Assembly: GCF_021606685.1 (NCBI RefSeq)
Contig: NZ_WKCB01000004.1
Coordinates: 62,001 to 126,000, forward strand
Length of the DNA: 64,000 bases
Direction: 5' to 3'
Source: Pseudomonas syringae
GTDB taxonomy: Bacteria > Pseudomonadota > Gammaproteobacteria > Pseudomonadales > Pseudomonadaceae
The notes under the pieces are model-generated. The model saw only the letters and a program-made list of their open reading frames with translations, had not been told where the DNA came from and ran no database searches. The position numbers and the translations under genes are program-made. This document shows positions 26,078 through 34,194 of this stretch, one piece after another. Numbering within the stretch: position 1 is the stretch's first letter; every line of letters starts with the position of its first letter.

Positions 26078-26752
26078 CTAGGAACGGAACAGGCGGCTGT
26101 ACTGGCGCTCATGGGCCATGCACGCCAGGGACAGGCCAAAGGCGGCGCTGCCGAAATGGTTGGGGTCGATACGGGCGGCGTCCTGCTGGGCCTGTTGCAG
26201 CAGCGGCAGCAATTGGCTGGTCAGGCGTTGTGCGGCTTGCTGGCCCAGGGGCAGGGTTTTCATCAGCACGGCCAATTGGTTTTCCAGCCAGCTCCAGAGC
26301 CACGCGGCGAGGGCGTCGTCGGGGCTGATCGCCCAGGCCCGTGCTGCCAGCGCCCAGCCGAGGGCCAAGTGCGGTTCGGGGCAGCGTTCAAGGAATTGCC
26401 GGGCGGCGCTGTCCAGTTCGGGCAAGCCGTTGAGCAACTGTTGCAGGGAATAGCCCATCTGCCGGCTCTCCTGGTACAGCTCGCGCGTCTCGCGGCTGGC
26501 GCGGTGCTCTTCACACAATTGCTCAAGGCGCGGCCAGTCCTGCTCGGCAGCGGCGCGGCAGTGGGCGAGCAGCAGCGGCGCTTCAAAGCGCGCCAGGTTG
26601 AGCAGCAACTGGTCGCTGATCCAGCGCCCAGCACTGGCGGCATCGTTCACGCGGCCGTTTTCCACGGCCATTTCCAGCCCTTGGGAATAGCTGTAGCCGC
26701 CAATCGGCAATTGCGGACTGGCCAGACGCAGCAGCGCCCAGGCTGGGTTCAT
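26078..26752 (-). CDS. ureF: Urease accessory protein UreF
   Basis: A 224-residue all-helical accessory protein. The N-terminal [20 protein letters not shown] and the C-terminal [20 protein letters not shown] are family hallmarks. UreF forms the UreD-UreF-UreG complex that guides CO2 and nickel insertion into the urease active site. Its start overlaps the ureE stop by 4 bp (ATGA). Confidence 0.95.
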   Translation of the reverse strand: MNPAWALLRLASPQLPIGGYSYSQGLEMAVENGRVNDAASAGRWISDQLLLNLARFEAPLLLAHCRAAAEQDWPRLEQLCEEHRASRETRELYQESRQMGYSLQQLLNGLPELDSAARQFLERCPEPHLALGWALAARAWAISPDDALAAWLWSWLENQLAVLMKTLPLGQQAAQRLTSQLLPLLQQAQQDAARIDPNHFGSAAFGLSLACMAHERQYSRLFRS

Positions 26753-27249
26753 AAACGCACGCCGAACTGGTGCAGTTTGGGCGCGTAGTTGAAATCTTCA
26801 TCGCCATGCCGCGAATGATGATGCCCACCACCGTAGGCACCATGTTCCGGCTGGAAGGGCGCCTCAAGCGTCTCGACATGCGCGCCCAACTGCTCAAGCA
26901 TGGCCTTGAGCACGTAGTCATCGAGCAAGCGCAGCCAGCCATCCCCGACTTGCAAGGCCACATGGCGATTGCCGAGGTGATAGGCCGCGCGAGTCAGTTC
27001 GAAGGCGCTGCTGCAGGTGACGTGCAACAGTTGTTCAGGCCGCGCGCAAACGCGTACGACGCGTCCGTCTTCGGCCTGTAGGCATTCGCCATCGTGCAGC
27101 GGTGGCTGGCCGCGCTCCAGGAACAGGCCGACGTCTTCGCCGTCGGCACTGAAACAGCGCAGGCGACTTTTGCTGCGTGCTTCGAAGTTCAGCAGCAGCT
27201 CGGCGGCCCAGAGGGCCTGGGGGGCGATTCGGCGGTGGATCACCAGCAT
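26749..27249 (-). CDS. ureE: Urease nickel metallochaperone UreE
   Basis: A 166-residue protein. The N-terminal peptide-binding domain begins MLVIHRRIAP, the metal-binding C-terminal domain includes YHLGNRHVALQV, and the tail is His-rich (GGGHHHSRHGDEDF), all typical of UreE. It carries nickel to the UreG-containing complex. The ATG at 27249 gives the normal N-terminus; an in-frame start at 27309 would add 20 residues with no homology expected. It is first of the ureE-ureF-ureG-hupE operon, about 14 kb from ureABC. Confidence 0.95.
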   Translation of the reverse strand: MLVIHRRIAPQALWAAELLLNFEARSKSRLRCFSADGEDVGLFLERGQPPLHDGECLQAEDGRVVRVCARPEQLLHVTCSSAFELTRAAYHLGNRHVALQVGDGWLRLLDDYVLKAMLEQLGAHVETLEAPFQPEHGAYGGGHHHSRHGDEDFNYAPKLHQFGVRL

Positions 27250-27428
27250 CAGAAATCTTCCAGCTATGAGCGATGAAAGACATAGAGCAAGGGGCTTGCC
27301 AACCCGCATGCAGGGTAAGAATTGCCTGTAGGCAGGCGCGTCAATGCCACTAAACAGGGCGTAGGACGTGTATTGGGGTGCCTCAAGATGGTGCGAGGCT
27401 GAGGTGGGCGCACCCGTGATGGGCGTTT

Positions 27429-27442
27429 TAGGACTTTTCCTA
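27429..27442. promoter_or_regulatory. Inverted repeat upstream of the NlpC/P60 gene
   Basis: TAGGA and TCCTA flank CTTT, and CGTCGACG, a perfect 8-bp palindrome, lies at 27455-27462. Both are within the 277-bp intergenic region 27250-27526, which holds no gene I can see. The binding protein is unknown. Confidence 0.25.
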
Positions 27443-27526
27443 CCTGAGCGTAAGCGTCGACGTTAAACCCGCTGAACGCCGCTTCAGTAGCCTGTGTGGC
27501 CTGTTTAATTCACGGCGGCATTCCTC

Positions 27527-28021
27527 ATGTTCAAGTCATTGTGTTGTTGGGTCATTTTCAGTCCAGTGTTTACCATCGTCTCTGCCTCGGCCAACTGGCA
27601 ACCACGCTTGACCTTCGAAGTTACGCAGCCGCCCGTCATTGATAAGGTGATCGGACGCGCCCACGCGTTGCTCGGTACGCCTTATAAAGGCGGCGGCACC
27701 ACGGTTGAGCAAGGGTTTGATTGCAGCAGCTTGCTGGTCTATCTGTTCAAGACCGAGGCGAATATCCGGTTGCCGCGTACCACGTCGCAGATGCACCGCT
27801 CAGCCGCCACGACCATCCCGCGCGAGGCGCTCAAGCCGGGCGATGCGGTGTTTTTCAAGGGCAATGGGCGCGGTCAGGTCAGCCATGTCGGGCTTTATAT
27901 CGGTAATGGTCAGTTCATTCATTCGCCCAGCACCGGCAAGCGCGTGCGAATCGACTCGTTGAGCAAAGCTTATTGGGACAAGAACTACACCTCCGCCAAG
28001 CGTTTTCATACGGCGGGCTGA
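27527..28021 (+). CDS. NlpC/P60 family peptidase, exported
   Basis: A 164-residue protein with a short hydrophobic N-terminus (about 22 residues to SASA) and a complete NlpC/P60 domain. The catalytic Cys66 is in FDCSSLLVYLF, His120 in VSHVGLYIGNG and the third residue His132 in FIHSPSTG. The family cuts D-gamma-glutamyl-meso-diaminopimelate bonds in cell-wall peptides, so this is a probable periplasmic murein endopeptidase related to Spr/MepS. The N-terminal CCW could be a weak lipobox, but no LxxC with small flanking residues is clear. Convergent with the next gene, 5 bp apart. Confidence 0.88.
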   Translation: MFKSLCCWVIFSPVFTIVSASANWQPRLTFEVTQPPVIDKVIGRAHALLGTPYKGGGTTVEQGFDCSSLLVYLFKTEANIRLPRTTSQMHRSAATTIPREALKPGDAVFFKGNGRGQVSHVGLYIGNGQFIHSPSTGKRVRIDSLSKAYWDKNYTSAKRFHTAG

Positions 28022-28026
28022 CAGGC

Positions 28027-28659
28027 TTACTCGGTGCTGCCGAGCCCTTGCCAATGCTTGAGGCCGATAAAGATAAAGCGCAATTGCTGGGTGATTTTCG
28101 CCTGGGGCGTCAGGTGCGCAGGCAAGGCCTGGGCAGGCGGGTCGATGATGTCGGGGAGGGTGGCGAACACGCTCTTGACGATCAGGTCGGCCATCACGTG
28201 CAAGCCTTGGGCATCCAGGTGCTGAAGCTTGGGCATCAGCGTCAGGTCGGCGGCCAGGTCGCGCGTGATGTCTTCGCGCAAGGCGCCGATGGCCTGGCGC
28301 ACTGCCAGGCAGCCGCCGTATTGCTCGCGGGCCAGGAACAGGAACTGCGAACGGTTGGCCGACACCACATCGAGAAAGATCCGCACCGAGGCGTCGATGA
28401 TGCCGCCCATCACGAACTCGTTGTGGCGCACCAGGCGGATCGTGGCGCGAAAGGTCTGGCCTACTTCGCTGACCAATACGAGCCCAAGCTGGTCCATGTC
28501 GTCAAAATGCCGATAGAAACCGGTGGGCACGATGCCGGCGGTCTTGGCCACTTCGCGCAGGCTCAGGCTGCCGAACCCACGGCCACACTCCATCAGATGG
28601 CGGGCTGCGTCCATCAAGGCGAGGCGGGTCTGTTGCTTCTGTTCGGCGCGGGGCAGCAT
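28027..28659 (-). CDS. TetR-family regulator, FabR-like
   Basis: About 210 residues from the ATG at 28659. The helix-turn-helix region FGSLSLREVAKTAGIVPTGF-YRHF closely resembles FabR, the repressor of unsaturated fatty acid synthesis, and the ligand domain (FRATIRLVRHNEFVMGGIID, FLFLAREQYGG) follows the same pattern. FabR-type proteins sense acyl-CoA or acyl-ACP pools. No desaturase or fabAB gene is adjacent, so the target must be elsewhere. An in-frame TTG start at 28704 is possible; neither start has a strong ribosome site, and 28659 gives the FabR-like N-terminus PRAEQKQQTR. Confidence 0.83.
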   Translation of the reverse strand: MLPRAEQKQQTRLALMDAARHLMECGRGFGSLSLREVAKTAGIVPTGFYRHFDDMDQLGLVLVSEVGQTFRATIRLVRHNEFVMGGIIDASVRIFLDVVSANRSQFLFLAREQYGGCLAVRQAIGALREDITRDLAADLTLMPKLQHLDAQGLHVMADLIVKSVFATLPDIIDPPAQALPAHLTPQAKITQQLRFIFIGLKHWQGLGSTE

Positions 28660-28764
28660 TGGCGGGCGGGCTTTGTCGACAAGTACAGCGATGCACTCTA
28701 GCAAAACAGCTTCGTCGGCGTCGAACTTGGCGGGGAGGGTAGGTGACGCGGTTTATACAAAAGC

Positions 28765-28794
28765 AAAAGCCCGATCGACAGATCGGGCTTTTTT
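28765..28794. terminator. Bidirectional rho-independent terminator
   Basis: AAAAGCCCGATC and GATCGGGCTTTT form a perfect 12-bp stem with a GACA loop. It lies 17 bp beyond the stop of the leftward repeat-protein gene (28811-29221), for which it provides a U-run, and it separates that gene from the TetR gene. Confidence 0.8.
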
Positions 28795-28810
28795 CTGGGC
28801 CACCACAGGC

Positions 28811-29221
28811 TTAGCTCTGTGCTTGATGCAGTTCTTGCAGACGGTCGGCACCGCCTTCAGCAACGCCTTCGGTGTAAGCGCGTTTGTTGGCGTTGTCGGA
28901 ACCGCCTTCAACCAGACCTTTCTGTTCCAGGCGATCACGGCCACCTTCGGCAACACCTTCAGTGTAGGCGCGTTTGTTGGCGTTTTCGGCGCCACCTTCA
29001 ACCAGGCCTTTCTCTTCCAGGCGGCTGCGGCCGTTTTCAGCAACAGCGCCTTTGGCGTAGTCGCGGTTTTCGTCTTCTTGCGAACCGCTGCGAGCCAGGG
29101 TCTGGCTGGATTCAACGGCTTGGGCTTTGTTTTGCGGGATTGCTTGTTCGGCGGCTGGCAGGGCAAAGGCGCTGGAAGCCAGGATGGATAACAGGGCGGT
29201 AGCGAGTAATTGGCGTTTCAT
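28811..29221 (-). CDS. Secreted protein with ~30-residue tandem repeats
   Basis: A 136-residue protein. A Sec signal (MKRQLLATALLSILASSAFA) precedes a hydrophilic chain containing two full and one partial copies of a ~30-residue repeat: (A/V)AE-x-GR-x-RLE-x-KGLVEGG-x-x-NANKRAYTEG. The repeats differ at few positions, which suggests recent duplication; DNA-level similarity is also obvious. The ATG at 29221 has AAGGAG 9 nt upstream. Function is unknown; the repeat is charged and probably surface-exposed in the periplasm or outside. Similar Pseudomonas proteins with EGGxDRL repeats exist in my memory under vague names. Confidence 0.75.
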   Translation of the reverse strand: MKRQLLATALLSILASSAFALPAAEQAIPQNKAQAVESSQTLARSGSQEDENRDYAKGAVAENGRSRLEEKGLVEGGAENANKRAYTEGVAEGGRDRLEQKGLVEGGSDNANKRAYTEGVAEGGADRLQELHQAQS

Positions 29222-29590
29222 GATGGGTTGCTCCTTGGGAGGGCGATAAAGTGGGTACAGGGCTAATGCTACTCTCGATAAGTCGATATAAAAGTTCATA
29301 AACACAATGGTAATAATCAACAGAATTGATTGTTCGTCGGAGAGGCTCTAGGACGGGCCTCTCAAGCACGCGGTTTTGCACCATGGTGGGTATTTTCGAC
29401 CCGTCTGTGGGTAACACCGGTGCATTGTTGAAGGTTTAGGTCGCGCGAGCTGTAGGAGAAGTCGCTTTTTTTGCGACGAATGCGCACTCCGGCTAAACCC
29501 CCAGACCATTTGTCAGTCGTAGCTCTATAAGCTGTAGTCAAAAGGTGCGCGGCAGCGTGCACCCTCAGTCGTAATCAGGAGTCCTGTGCA
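29222..29590. other. Intergenic region between divergent genes
   Basis: 369 bp with no gene seen. It holds an inverted repeat AATCAA/TTGATT (29315-29331, 5-nt centre), a GAGAGGC/GCCTCTC stem (29340-29363 region) and the promoters of the repeat protein (leftward) and AsmA-like gene (rightward). Confidence 0.5.
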
Positions 29591-31660
29591 ATGACGCGCA
29601 CTCGTAAAATCGTCGTTTGGAGCTGCGCCAGCTTCGTTCTGCTCATCGCTGTGGTGGTGCTGGTTCTGGTGTTCTTTGACTGGAACCGCATCAAGCCGCC
29701 GCTCAATGCCAAGGTCTCCGAAGAATTGCATCGCCCGTTTGCCATCAACGGCAACCTGGCCGTGGTGTGGGCGCGTGAGCCCGACGAAGGTGGCTGGCGC
29801 GCCTGGGTGCCGTGGCCGCATGTGATTGCTGAAGACCTGACCCTGGGCAACCCGGACTGGTCGAAAAAACCGCAGATGGTCACGCTGAAGAAGGTTGAGC
29901 TGCGCATTTCGCCACTGGCGCTGTTGGTACAGCGTGTGGTGGTCCCGCGTATCGACCTCACCGAACCGAGCGCCGAGTTGCAGCGCCTGGCCGATGGCCG
30001 CGCCAACTGGACGTTCAAGTTCGACCCCAAAGACCCCAACGCAGAACCTTCCAACTGGGTGGTGGACATCGGCGCCATCGGCTTCGACAAGGGCCATGTC
30101 ACCCTCGACGACCAAACCCTCAAGACCCAGCTGGACGTGATCATCGACCCGCTGGGCAAGCCCATCCCGTTCGGCGAAATCGTTGGCGATGCGGATGCCA
30201 AGAAGGCCCTGGAAAAAGGCTCCGCCCCACAGGACTACGCGTTTGGTCTCAAGGTCAAAGGCCAGTACCACGGCCAGAAGCTCGACGGCAGCGGCAAGAT
30301 CGGCGGCCTGCTGGCGCTGCAGGACGCGGCCAAGCCGTTCCCGCTGCAAGCCCAGGTCAAGATTGCCGACACCAGCATTGCCCTGGCCGGCACGCTGACC
30401 GACCCGCTGAACCTCGGCGCCCTGGACCTGCGCCTGAAGCTCGCGGGCAGCAGCCTGGGCAACCTGTACCCGCTGACCGGCGTGACCCTGCCGGACTCGC
30501 CAGCCTATTCCACCGACGGTCACCTGATCGCCAAACTGCATGAAGCCAGCGGTGCCTCATTCACCTACGAGAACTTCAACGGCAAGATCGGCAACAGCGA
30601 CATCCATGGCAACCTGGGCTACGTCGCCAGCCAGCCCCGGCCCAAGCTCAGCGGTGCGCTGGTGTCCAACCAATTGCTGATGACCGACCTCGCGCCGCTG
30701 ATCGGCGCCGATTCCAACGCCAAGCAAAAGGCGCGTGGCGGCGAGAGCAAACAACCCGCGACCAAAGTGCTGCCGGTGGAGGAGTTCCGCACCGAACGCT
30801 GGCGCGACATGGATGCCGATGTGGAATTCACCGGCAAACGCATCGTGCACAGTGCCGACCTGCCCTTTACCGACCTCTACACCCACCTGGTCCTCAATAA
30901 CGGCGAGCTGAGCCTGGAACCCCTGCGCTTCGGCGTGGCCGGCGGCAAGCTCGATGCGCAGATCCGCCTCAACGGCCGCACCACGCCGATGGAAGGCCGC
31001 GCCAAGCTCACCGCGCGCAACTTCAAGCTCAAGCAGTTGTTCCCAACCTTTGAACCGATGAAAACCAGCTTCGGTGAACTCAACGGCGATGCCGATATTT
31101 CCGGGCGCGGCAACTCGGTGGCAGCGCTGCTGGGCACGTCCAACGGCGACCTGAAAATGCTCATCAACGATGGCGCCATCAGCCGCAGCCTGATGGAAAT
31201 TGCCGGGCTCAACGTGGGTAACTACGTGGTCGGGCGCCTGTTCGGCGACAAGGAAGTGAAGATCAACTGCGCGGCGGCAGATTTCGGCATCAAGACCGGG
31301 CTGGCGACGACGCGGCTGTTTGTGTTCGATACCGAGAACGCGATCATCTACATCGATGGCACGGCGAATATGGCCACAGAGCAGTTGGACCTGACGATCA
31401 CGCCGGAATCCAAGGGCTTCCGCCTGTTCTCCCTGCGTTCGCCGTTGTACGTCAACGGGCCGTTTATCAAGCCGAATGCCGGTGTGAAAGCCATCCCCCT
31501 GGCCCTGCGTGGTGCTGGCATGGTGGCCTTGGGGGTGATTGCCGGCCCAGCGGCAGGCTTGCTGGCACTGGTTGCACCGAGCGGCGGCGAGCCGAACGAG
31601 TGCGCGCCATTGCTGCAGCAGATGAAGGAAGGCAAGGCGCCCAAGACGGTGAAAGGCTGA
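29591..31660 (+). CDS. AsmA family protein
   Basis: A 689-residue protein with one N-terminal membrane anchor (residues ~7-29, KIVVWSCASFVLLIAVVVLV) and a large periplasmic beta-rich body. The N-terminal AsmA pattern (ALNAKVSEELHRPFAINGNL, EDLTLGNPDW, ELRISPLALL) and the C-terminal AsmA-2 region (GELNGDADISGRGNSVAALL, then NDGAISRSLMEIAGLNVGNY) are both present. Members of this group are thought to bridge the envelope and move phospholipids to the outer membrane. It ends with a hydrophobic, Gly/Ala-rich stretch. GGAG lies 8 nt before the ATG. Single gene, followed by a REP. Confidence 0.88.
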   Translation: MTRTRKIVVWSCASFVLLIAVVVLVLVFFDWNRIKPPLNAKVSEELHRPFAINGNLAVVWAREPDEGGWRAWVPWPHVIAEDLTLGNPDWSKKPQMVTLKKVELRISPLALLVQRVVVPRIDLTEPSAELQRLADGRANWTFKFDPKDPNAEPSNWVVDIGAIGFDKGHVTLDDQTLKTQLDVIIDPLGKPIPFGEIVGDADAKKALEKGSAPQDYAFGLKVKGQYHGQKLDGSGKIGGLLALQDAAKPFPLQAQVKIADTSIALAGTLTDPLNLGALDLRLKLAGSSLGNLYPLTGVTLPDSPAYSTDGHLIAKLHEASGASFTYENFNGKIGNSDIHGNLGYVASQPRPKLSGALVSNQLLMTDLAPLIGADSNAKQKARGGESKQPATKVLPVEEFRTERWRDMDADVEFTGKRIVHSADLPFTDLYTHLVLNNGELSLEPLRFGVAGGKLDAQIRLNGRTTPMEGRAKLTARNFKLKQLFPTFEPMKTSFGELNGDADISGRGNSVAALLGTSNGDLKMLINDGAISRSLMEIAGLNVGNYVVGRLFGDKEVKINCAAADFGIKTGLATTRLFVFDTENAIIYIDGTANMATEQLDLTITPESKGFRLFSLRSPLYVNGPFIKPNAGVKAIPLALRGAGMVALGVIAGPAAGLLALVAPSGGEPNECAPLLQQMKEGKAPKTVKG

Positions 31661-31694
31661 CTGACAACCTGCAGGCCGCAGGCTGCAGTTGCAA

Positions 31695-31787
31695 ATGTGG
31701 GAGGGGGCTTGCCCCCGATAGCGGTGTATCAGTCAACTCATTCAGTGACTGACCAACCGCCATCGGGAGCAAGCCCCCTCCCACATT
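31695..31787. repeat. REP hairpin between asmA-like and ferritin-like genes
   Basis: TGTGGGAGGGGGCTTGCCCC at 31697 pairs with GCAAGCCCCCTCCCACA near 31769-31785, with AGCGGTGTATCAGT in the loop side. It lies where the two genes converge. Confidence 0.85.
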
Positions 31788-31806
31788 GGTTTTGCAGCGT
31801 TACGGG

Positions 31807-32337
31807 TTACAGGCCTTGCAGAATATCCGCCATGTCATCGGCGTGTTCTTCTTCCTGGGCCAGGATGTCTTCGAAGATCCGGCGTGTGGTCGGGTCTTTA
31901 TCGCCGATGTACTGGATGATTTCGCGGTAGCTGTCCACCGCAATGCGCTCGGCTACCAGGTCTTCGTAGACCATTTCCTTGAGGCTGTTGCCAGCGACGT
32001 ATTGGGCATGGGAGTTCTTCGACAGCAGGTCGGGGTTGAACTCCGGCTCGCCGCCCAGTTGCACGATACGCTCGGCCAATTTGTCGGCGTGCTCGGCTTC
32101 CTGGGTGGCGTGTTCGAGGAATTCATCGGCGGCAATACTGGCTTTCAGGCCGCTGGCCATGAAGTAGTGGCGCTTGTAGCGCAACACACAGACCAGTTCG
32201 GTGGCCAGCGACGCGTTGAGCAGGCGAATGATTTCTTCGCGGTCGGCGTCGTAACCTTCGGTCACAGCGCCGTTTTCGACGTTTTGGCGGGCGCGGCTGC
32301 GCAGGGTCGCAACGTCAGTCAGGTGTGCTTCAGTCAT
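31807..32337 (-). CDS. Ferritin-like (bacterioferritin/Dps-like) iron protein
   Basis: A 176-residue four-helix ferritin-like protein. Diiron-type residues appear in LLNASLATELVCVLRYKRHY, EFLEHATQEAEHADKLAERI and FEDILAQEEEHADDMADIL, i.e. paired ExxH motifs. From memory it matches the Pseudomonas protein labelled probable bacterioferritin rather than BfrA or BfrB, as it lacks the haem-ligand Met context. Likely role: cytoplasmic iron storage or oxidant protection. The ATG at 32337 follows a GGAGATTG ribosome site at close spacing. Single gene. Confidence 0.85.
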   Translation of the reverse strand: MTEAHLTDVATLRSRARQNVENGAVTEGYDADREEIIRLLNASLATELVCVLRYKRHYFMASGLKASIAADEFLEHATQEAEHADKLAERIVQLGGEPEFNPDLLSKNSHAQYVAGNSLKEMVYEDLVAERIAVDSYREIIQYIGDKDPTTRRIFEDILAQEEEHADDMADILQGL

Positions 32338-32435
32338 CTCAATCTCCTGGTACTAATCCGGTTTTGCGCCACGCTCTGCCGGCGTGATCGCTCCAAGTTG
32401 TGAGTCCCAGGCAACGCAAAAAGTTTTATCGGATT

Positions 32436-33335
32436 TCACACCGCTTGGCCGGACAGCTGCGCTTCCTCCCGCACCCACTGGAAAAACGCGCGAACCGGCG
32501 GGTGGCGCTCACGGCCCGGTACGCACAGCGCGCTGTAGCCGGCGCCGTCCACGCTGATTTGCGGCCGATAAGGCACCAGCAACCCGGTGGCAACGCTTTC
32601 CGACACCAGGATATTGCTCGCCAGCACCAGCCCCTGGCCGGCAATGGCTGCTTGCAGCGCGTAGTGCTCTTCATCGTATTCGCGCAATTGCGCAGTGTGG
32701 GCCAGCCACGACTCCCCGGCTTTTTCGCACCAGGCTTGCCAACCCAAGGCGTATAGCTCGGAGTTGTGCCAGCGCACGCTGATCAGGGTGGGCACCCGGG
32801 TCGCGGCCAGGGCGACCTGTGCGGGCGAGCCGTACACCGCAAAACCCTCATCGAACAGACACTGGCCATAAAGGTTGGGGTAGTCGCCGAGGCTGTAGCG
32901 GATCGCCAGGTCGACGCTGGCGTCCTGCTGCAAGTCGATCACTTCGCACTGGGTATCCAGGCGCAAGTTGATGTCCGGGTGGGCGGTATAAAACCGCCCC
33001 AGACGCGGCACCAGCCACAGCGCGGCAAACGCCGGCGTAGTGGACACCGTGAGGTGCCCGGCGCTGCGTTGCGGGCGCAAGGTGTCGAGGCTTTGCGCCA
33101 CATCGAGCAGGGCGCCATGCACGCTGTGAAACAAGCGCTCGCCAGCGTCCGTCAGGCGCACCTGGCGTGGCAGCCGCTCGAACAGCGGCACCCCCAGCCA
33201 GGTTTCCAGGCTGCGAATCTGATGGGACACCGCCGTCGGCGTTACCGACAGCTCCAGGGCGGCGGCCTTGAAGCTCAACAGGCGCGATGCCGACTCAAAG
33301 GTGCGCAGGGCGGTCAGGGGCAGCGAGGCGAACAT
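32436..33335 (-). CDS. LysR-family regulator, GcvA-like, divergent from azoR
   Basis: A 299-residue regulator. The winged helix is at residues ~6-65 (LRTFESASRLLSFKAAALEL, SVTPTAVSHQIRSLE), and the effector domain follows the GcvA subgroup (GHLTVSTTPAFAALWLVPRL). It is transcribed away from the azoreductase gene with 137 bp between them, the classic arrangement for a LysR regulator and its target. A palindromic T-N11-A site lies just upstream of its start codon. Confidence 0.88.
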   Translation of the reverse strand: MFASLPLTALRTFESASRLLSFKAAALELSVTPTAVSHQIRSLETWLGVPLFERLPRQVRLTDAGERLFHSVHGALLDVAQSLDTLRPQRSAGHLTVSTTPAFAALWLVPRLGRFYTAHPDINLRLDTQCEVIDLQQDASVDLAIRYSLGDYPNLYGQCLFDEGFAVYGSPAQVALAATRVPTLISVRWHNSELYALGWQAWCEKAGESWLAHTAQLREYDEEHYALQAAIAGQGLVLASNILVSESVATGLLVPYRPQISVDGAGYSALCVPGRERHPPVRAFFQWVREEAQLSGQAV

Positions 33336-33347
33336 GTGGGCTCCATG

Positions 33348-33364
33348 GATGAAACTAATTCATC
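33348..33364. promoter_or_regulatory. LysR-type operator between the LysR and azoR genes
   Basis: GATGAA-ACTAA-TTCATC is a perfect 6-bp-arm palindrome that contains the LysR consensus T-N11-A (T33350, A33362). It lies 12 bp upstream of the LysR start codon and about 110 bp upstream of azoR. Confidence 0.5.
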
Positions 33365-33472
33365 TTGATCAACTATTGCTCATTTGTCGGGGAGGGCGCT
33401 CGTGCCTAGATTTGCGGGCATGAGCGGCGACCATCCTGGTCGTCCGAGTTTAGTCCGTGAAGGTTGTGACAG

Positions 33473-34114
33473 ATGAAAAAAATGTTAGTGATTCATTCAA
33501 GTCCCCGTGGCGAGCGTTCCCACTCCCGGCGCCTCGCCGAGTCGTTTATCGAGGCCTGGCAAGCCGCTAATCCGGACGCTCAATTGACCCGACGCGAAGT
33601 CGGTCGCGCCGCGATTCCCCATGTCAGTGAAGCCTTCGTGGCGGCCAATTTCTACCCCGAGCCGCAGTCGCTGCCCAAGGTGATGAAGGCCGACCTGCAA
33701 TTAAGCGACGAACTGGTCGGTGAGTTGATCGAGCATGAGCTGCTGGTCATTTCCATGCCGCTCTACAACTTCGGCGTGCCCAGCGGGCTCAAGGCCTGGA
33801 TCGATCAGATCGTGCGTATGGGCCTGACGTTCGATGTCACCCAAGACAGCCAGGGCATTGCGCAGTATCACCGTCTGCTGACGGGCAAGCGCGCCCTGAT
33901 CATTACCAGTCGCGGCGGCAACGGCTTTGGCCCGGGCGGCGAAAACGAGGCGATGAACCACGCCGATCCGCACCTGCGTACGATTCTGGGCTTTATTGGC
34001 ATCGACGATATCCAGGTGATCGCCGCAGAAGGTGAGGAGTCGGACAAAAGCGTGTTCCAGCGTGCCTGCGAAGAGGCCGAACGCCAGCTGCATGAGCTGG
34101 CAGGGCAGTTCTAA
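33473..34114 (+). CDS. azoR: FMN-dependent NADH-azoreductase
   Basis: A 213-residue flavodoxin-fold enzyme. The FMN phosphate loop [17 protein letters not shown] is near residues 9-25, and the family stretches [20 protein letters not shown] and SRGGNGFG are present. AzoR transfers two electrons from NADH to azo compounds or, more physiologically, to quinones, giving protection from thiol and electrophile stress. It lies divergent to a LysR gene that probably responds to such compounds. The ATG is at 33473 with a TGACAG leader and weak ribosome site. Confidence 0.92.
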   Translation: MKKMLVIHSSPRGERSHSRRLAESFIEAWQAANPDAQLTRREVGRAAIPHVSEAFVAANFYPEPQSLPKVMKADLQLSDELVGELIEHELLVISMPLYNFGVPSGLKAWIDQIVRMGLTFDVTQDSQGIAQYHRLLTGKRALIITSRGGNGFGPGGENEAMNHADPHLRTILGFIGIDDIQVIAAEGEESDKSVFQRACEEAERQLHELAGQF

Positions 34115-34194
34115 AAACGCCAGGGCGTCATGGGGCGGTCATGTCGATTGGTCTAGGATAGTTTCATCAACGCCCCGACCAGGATACTTGCGCC

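Noticed and set aside
29405..29413. Isolated TGTGGGTAA DnaA-like box
   Set aside because: A single one-mismatch box with no companions is expected by chance.
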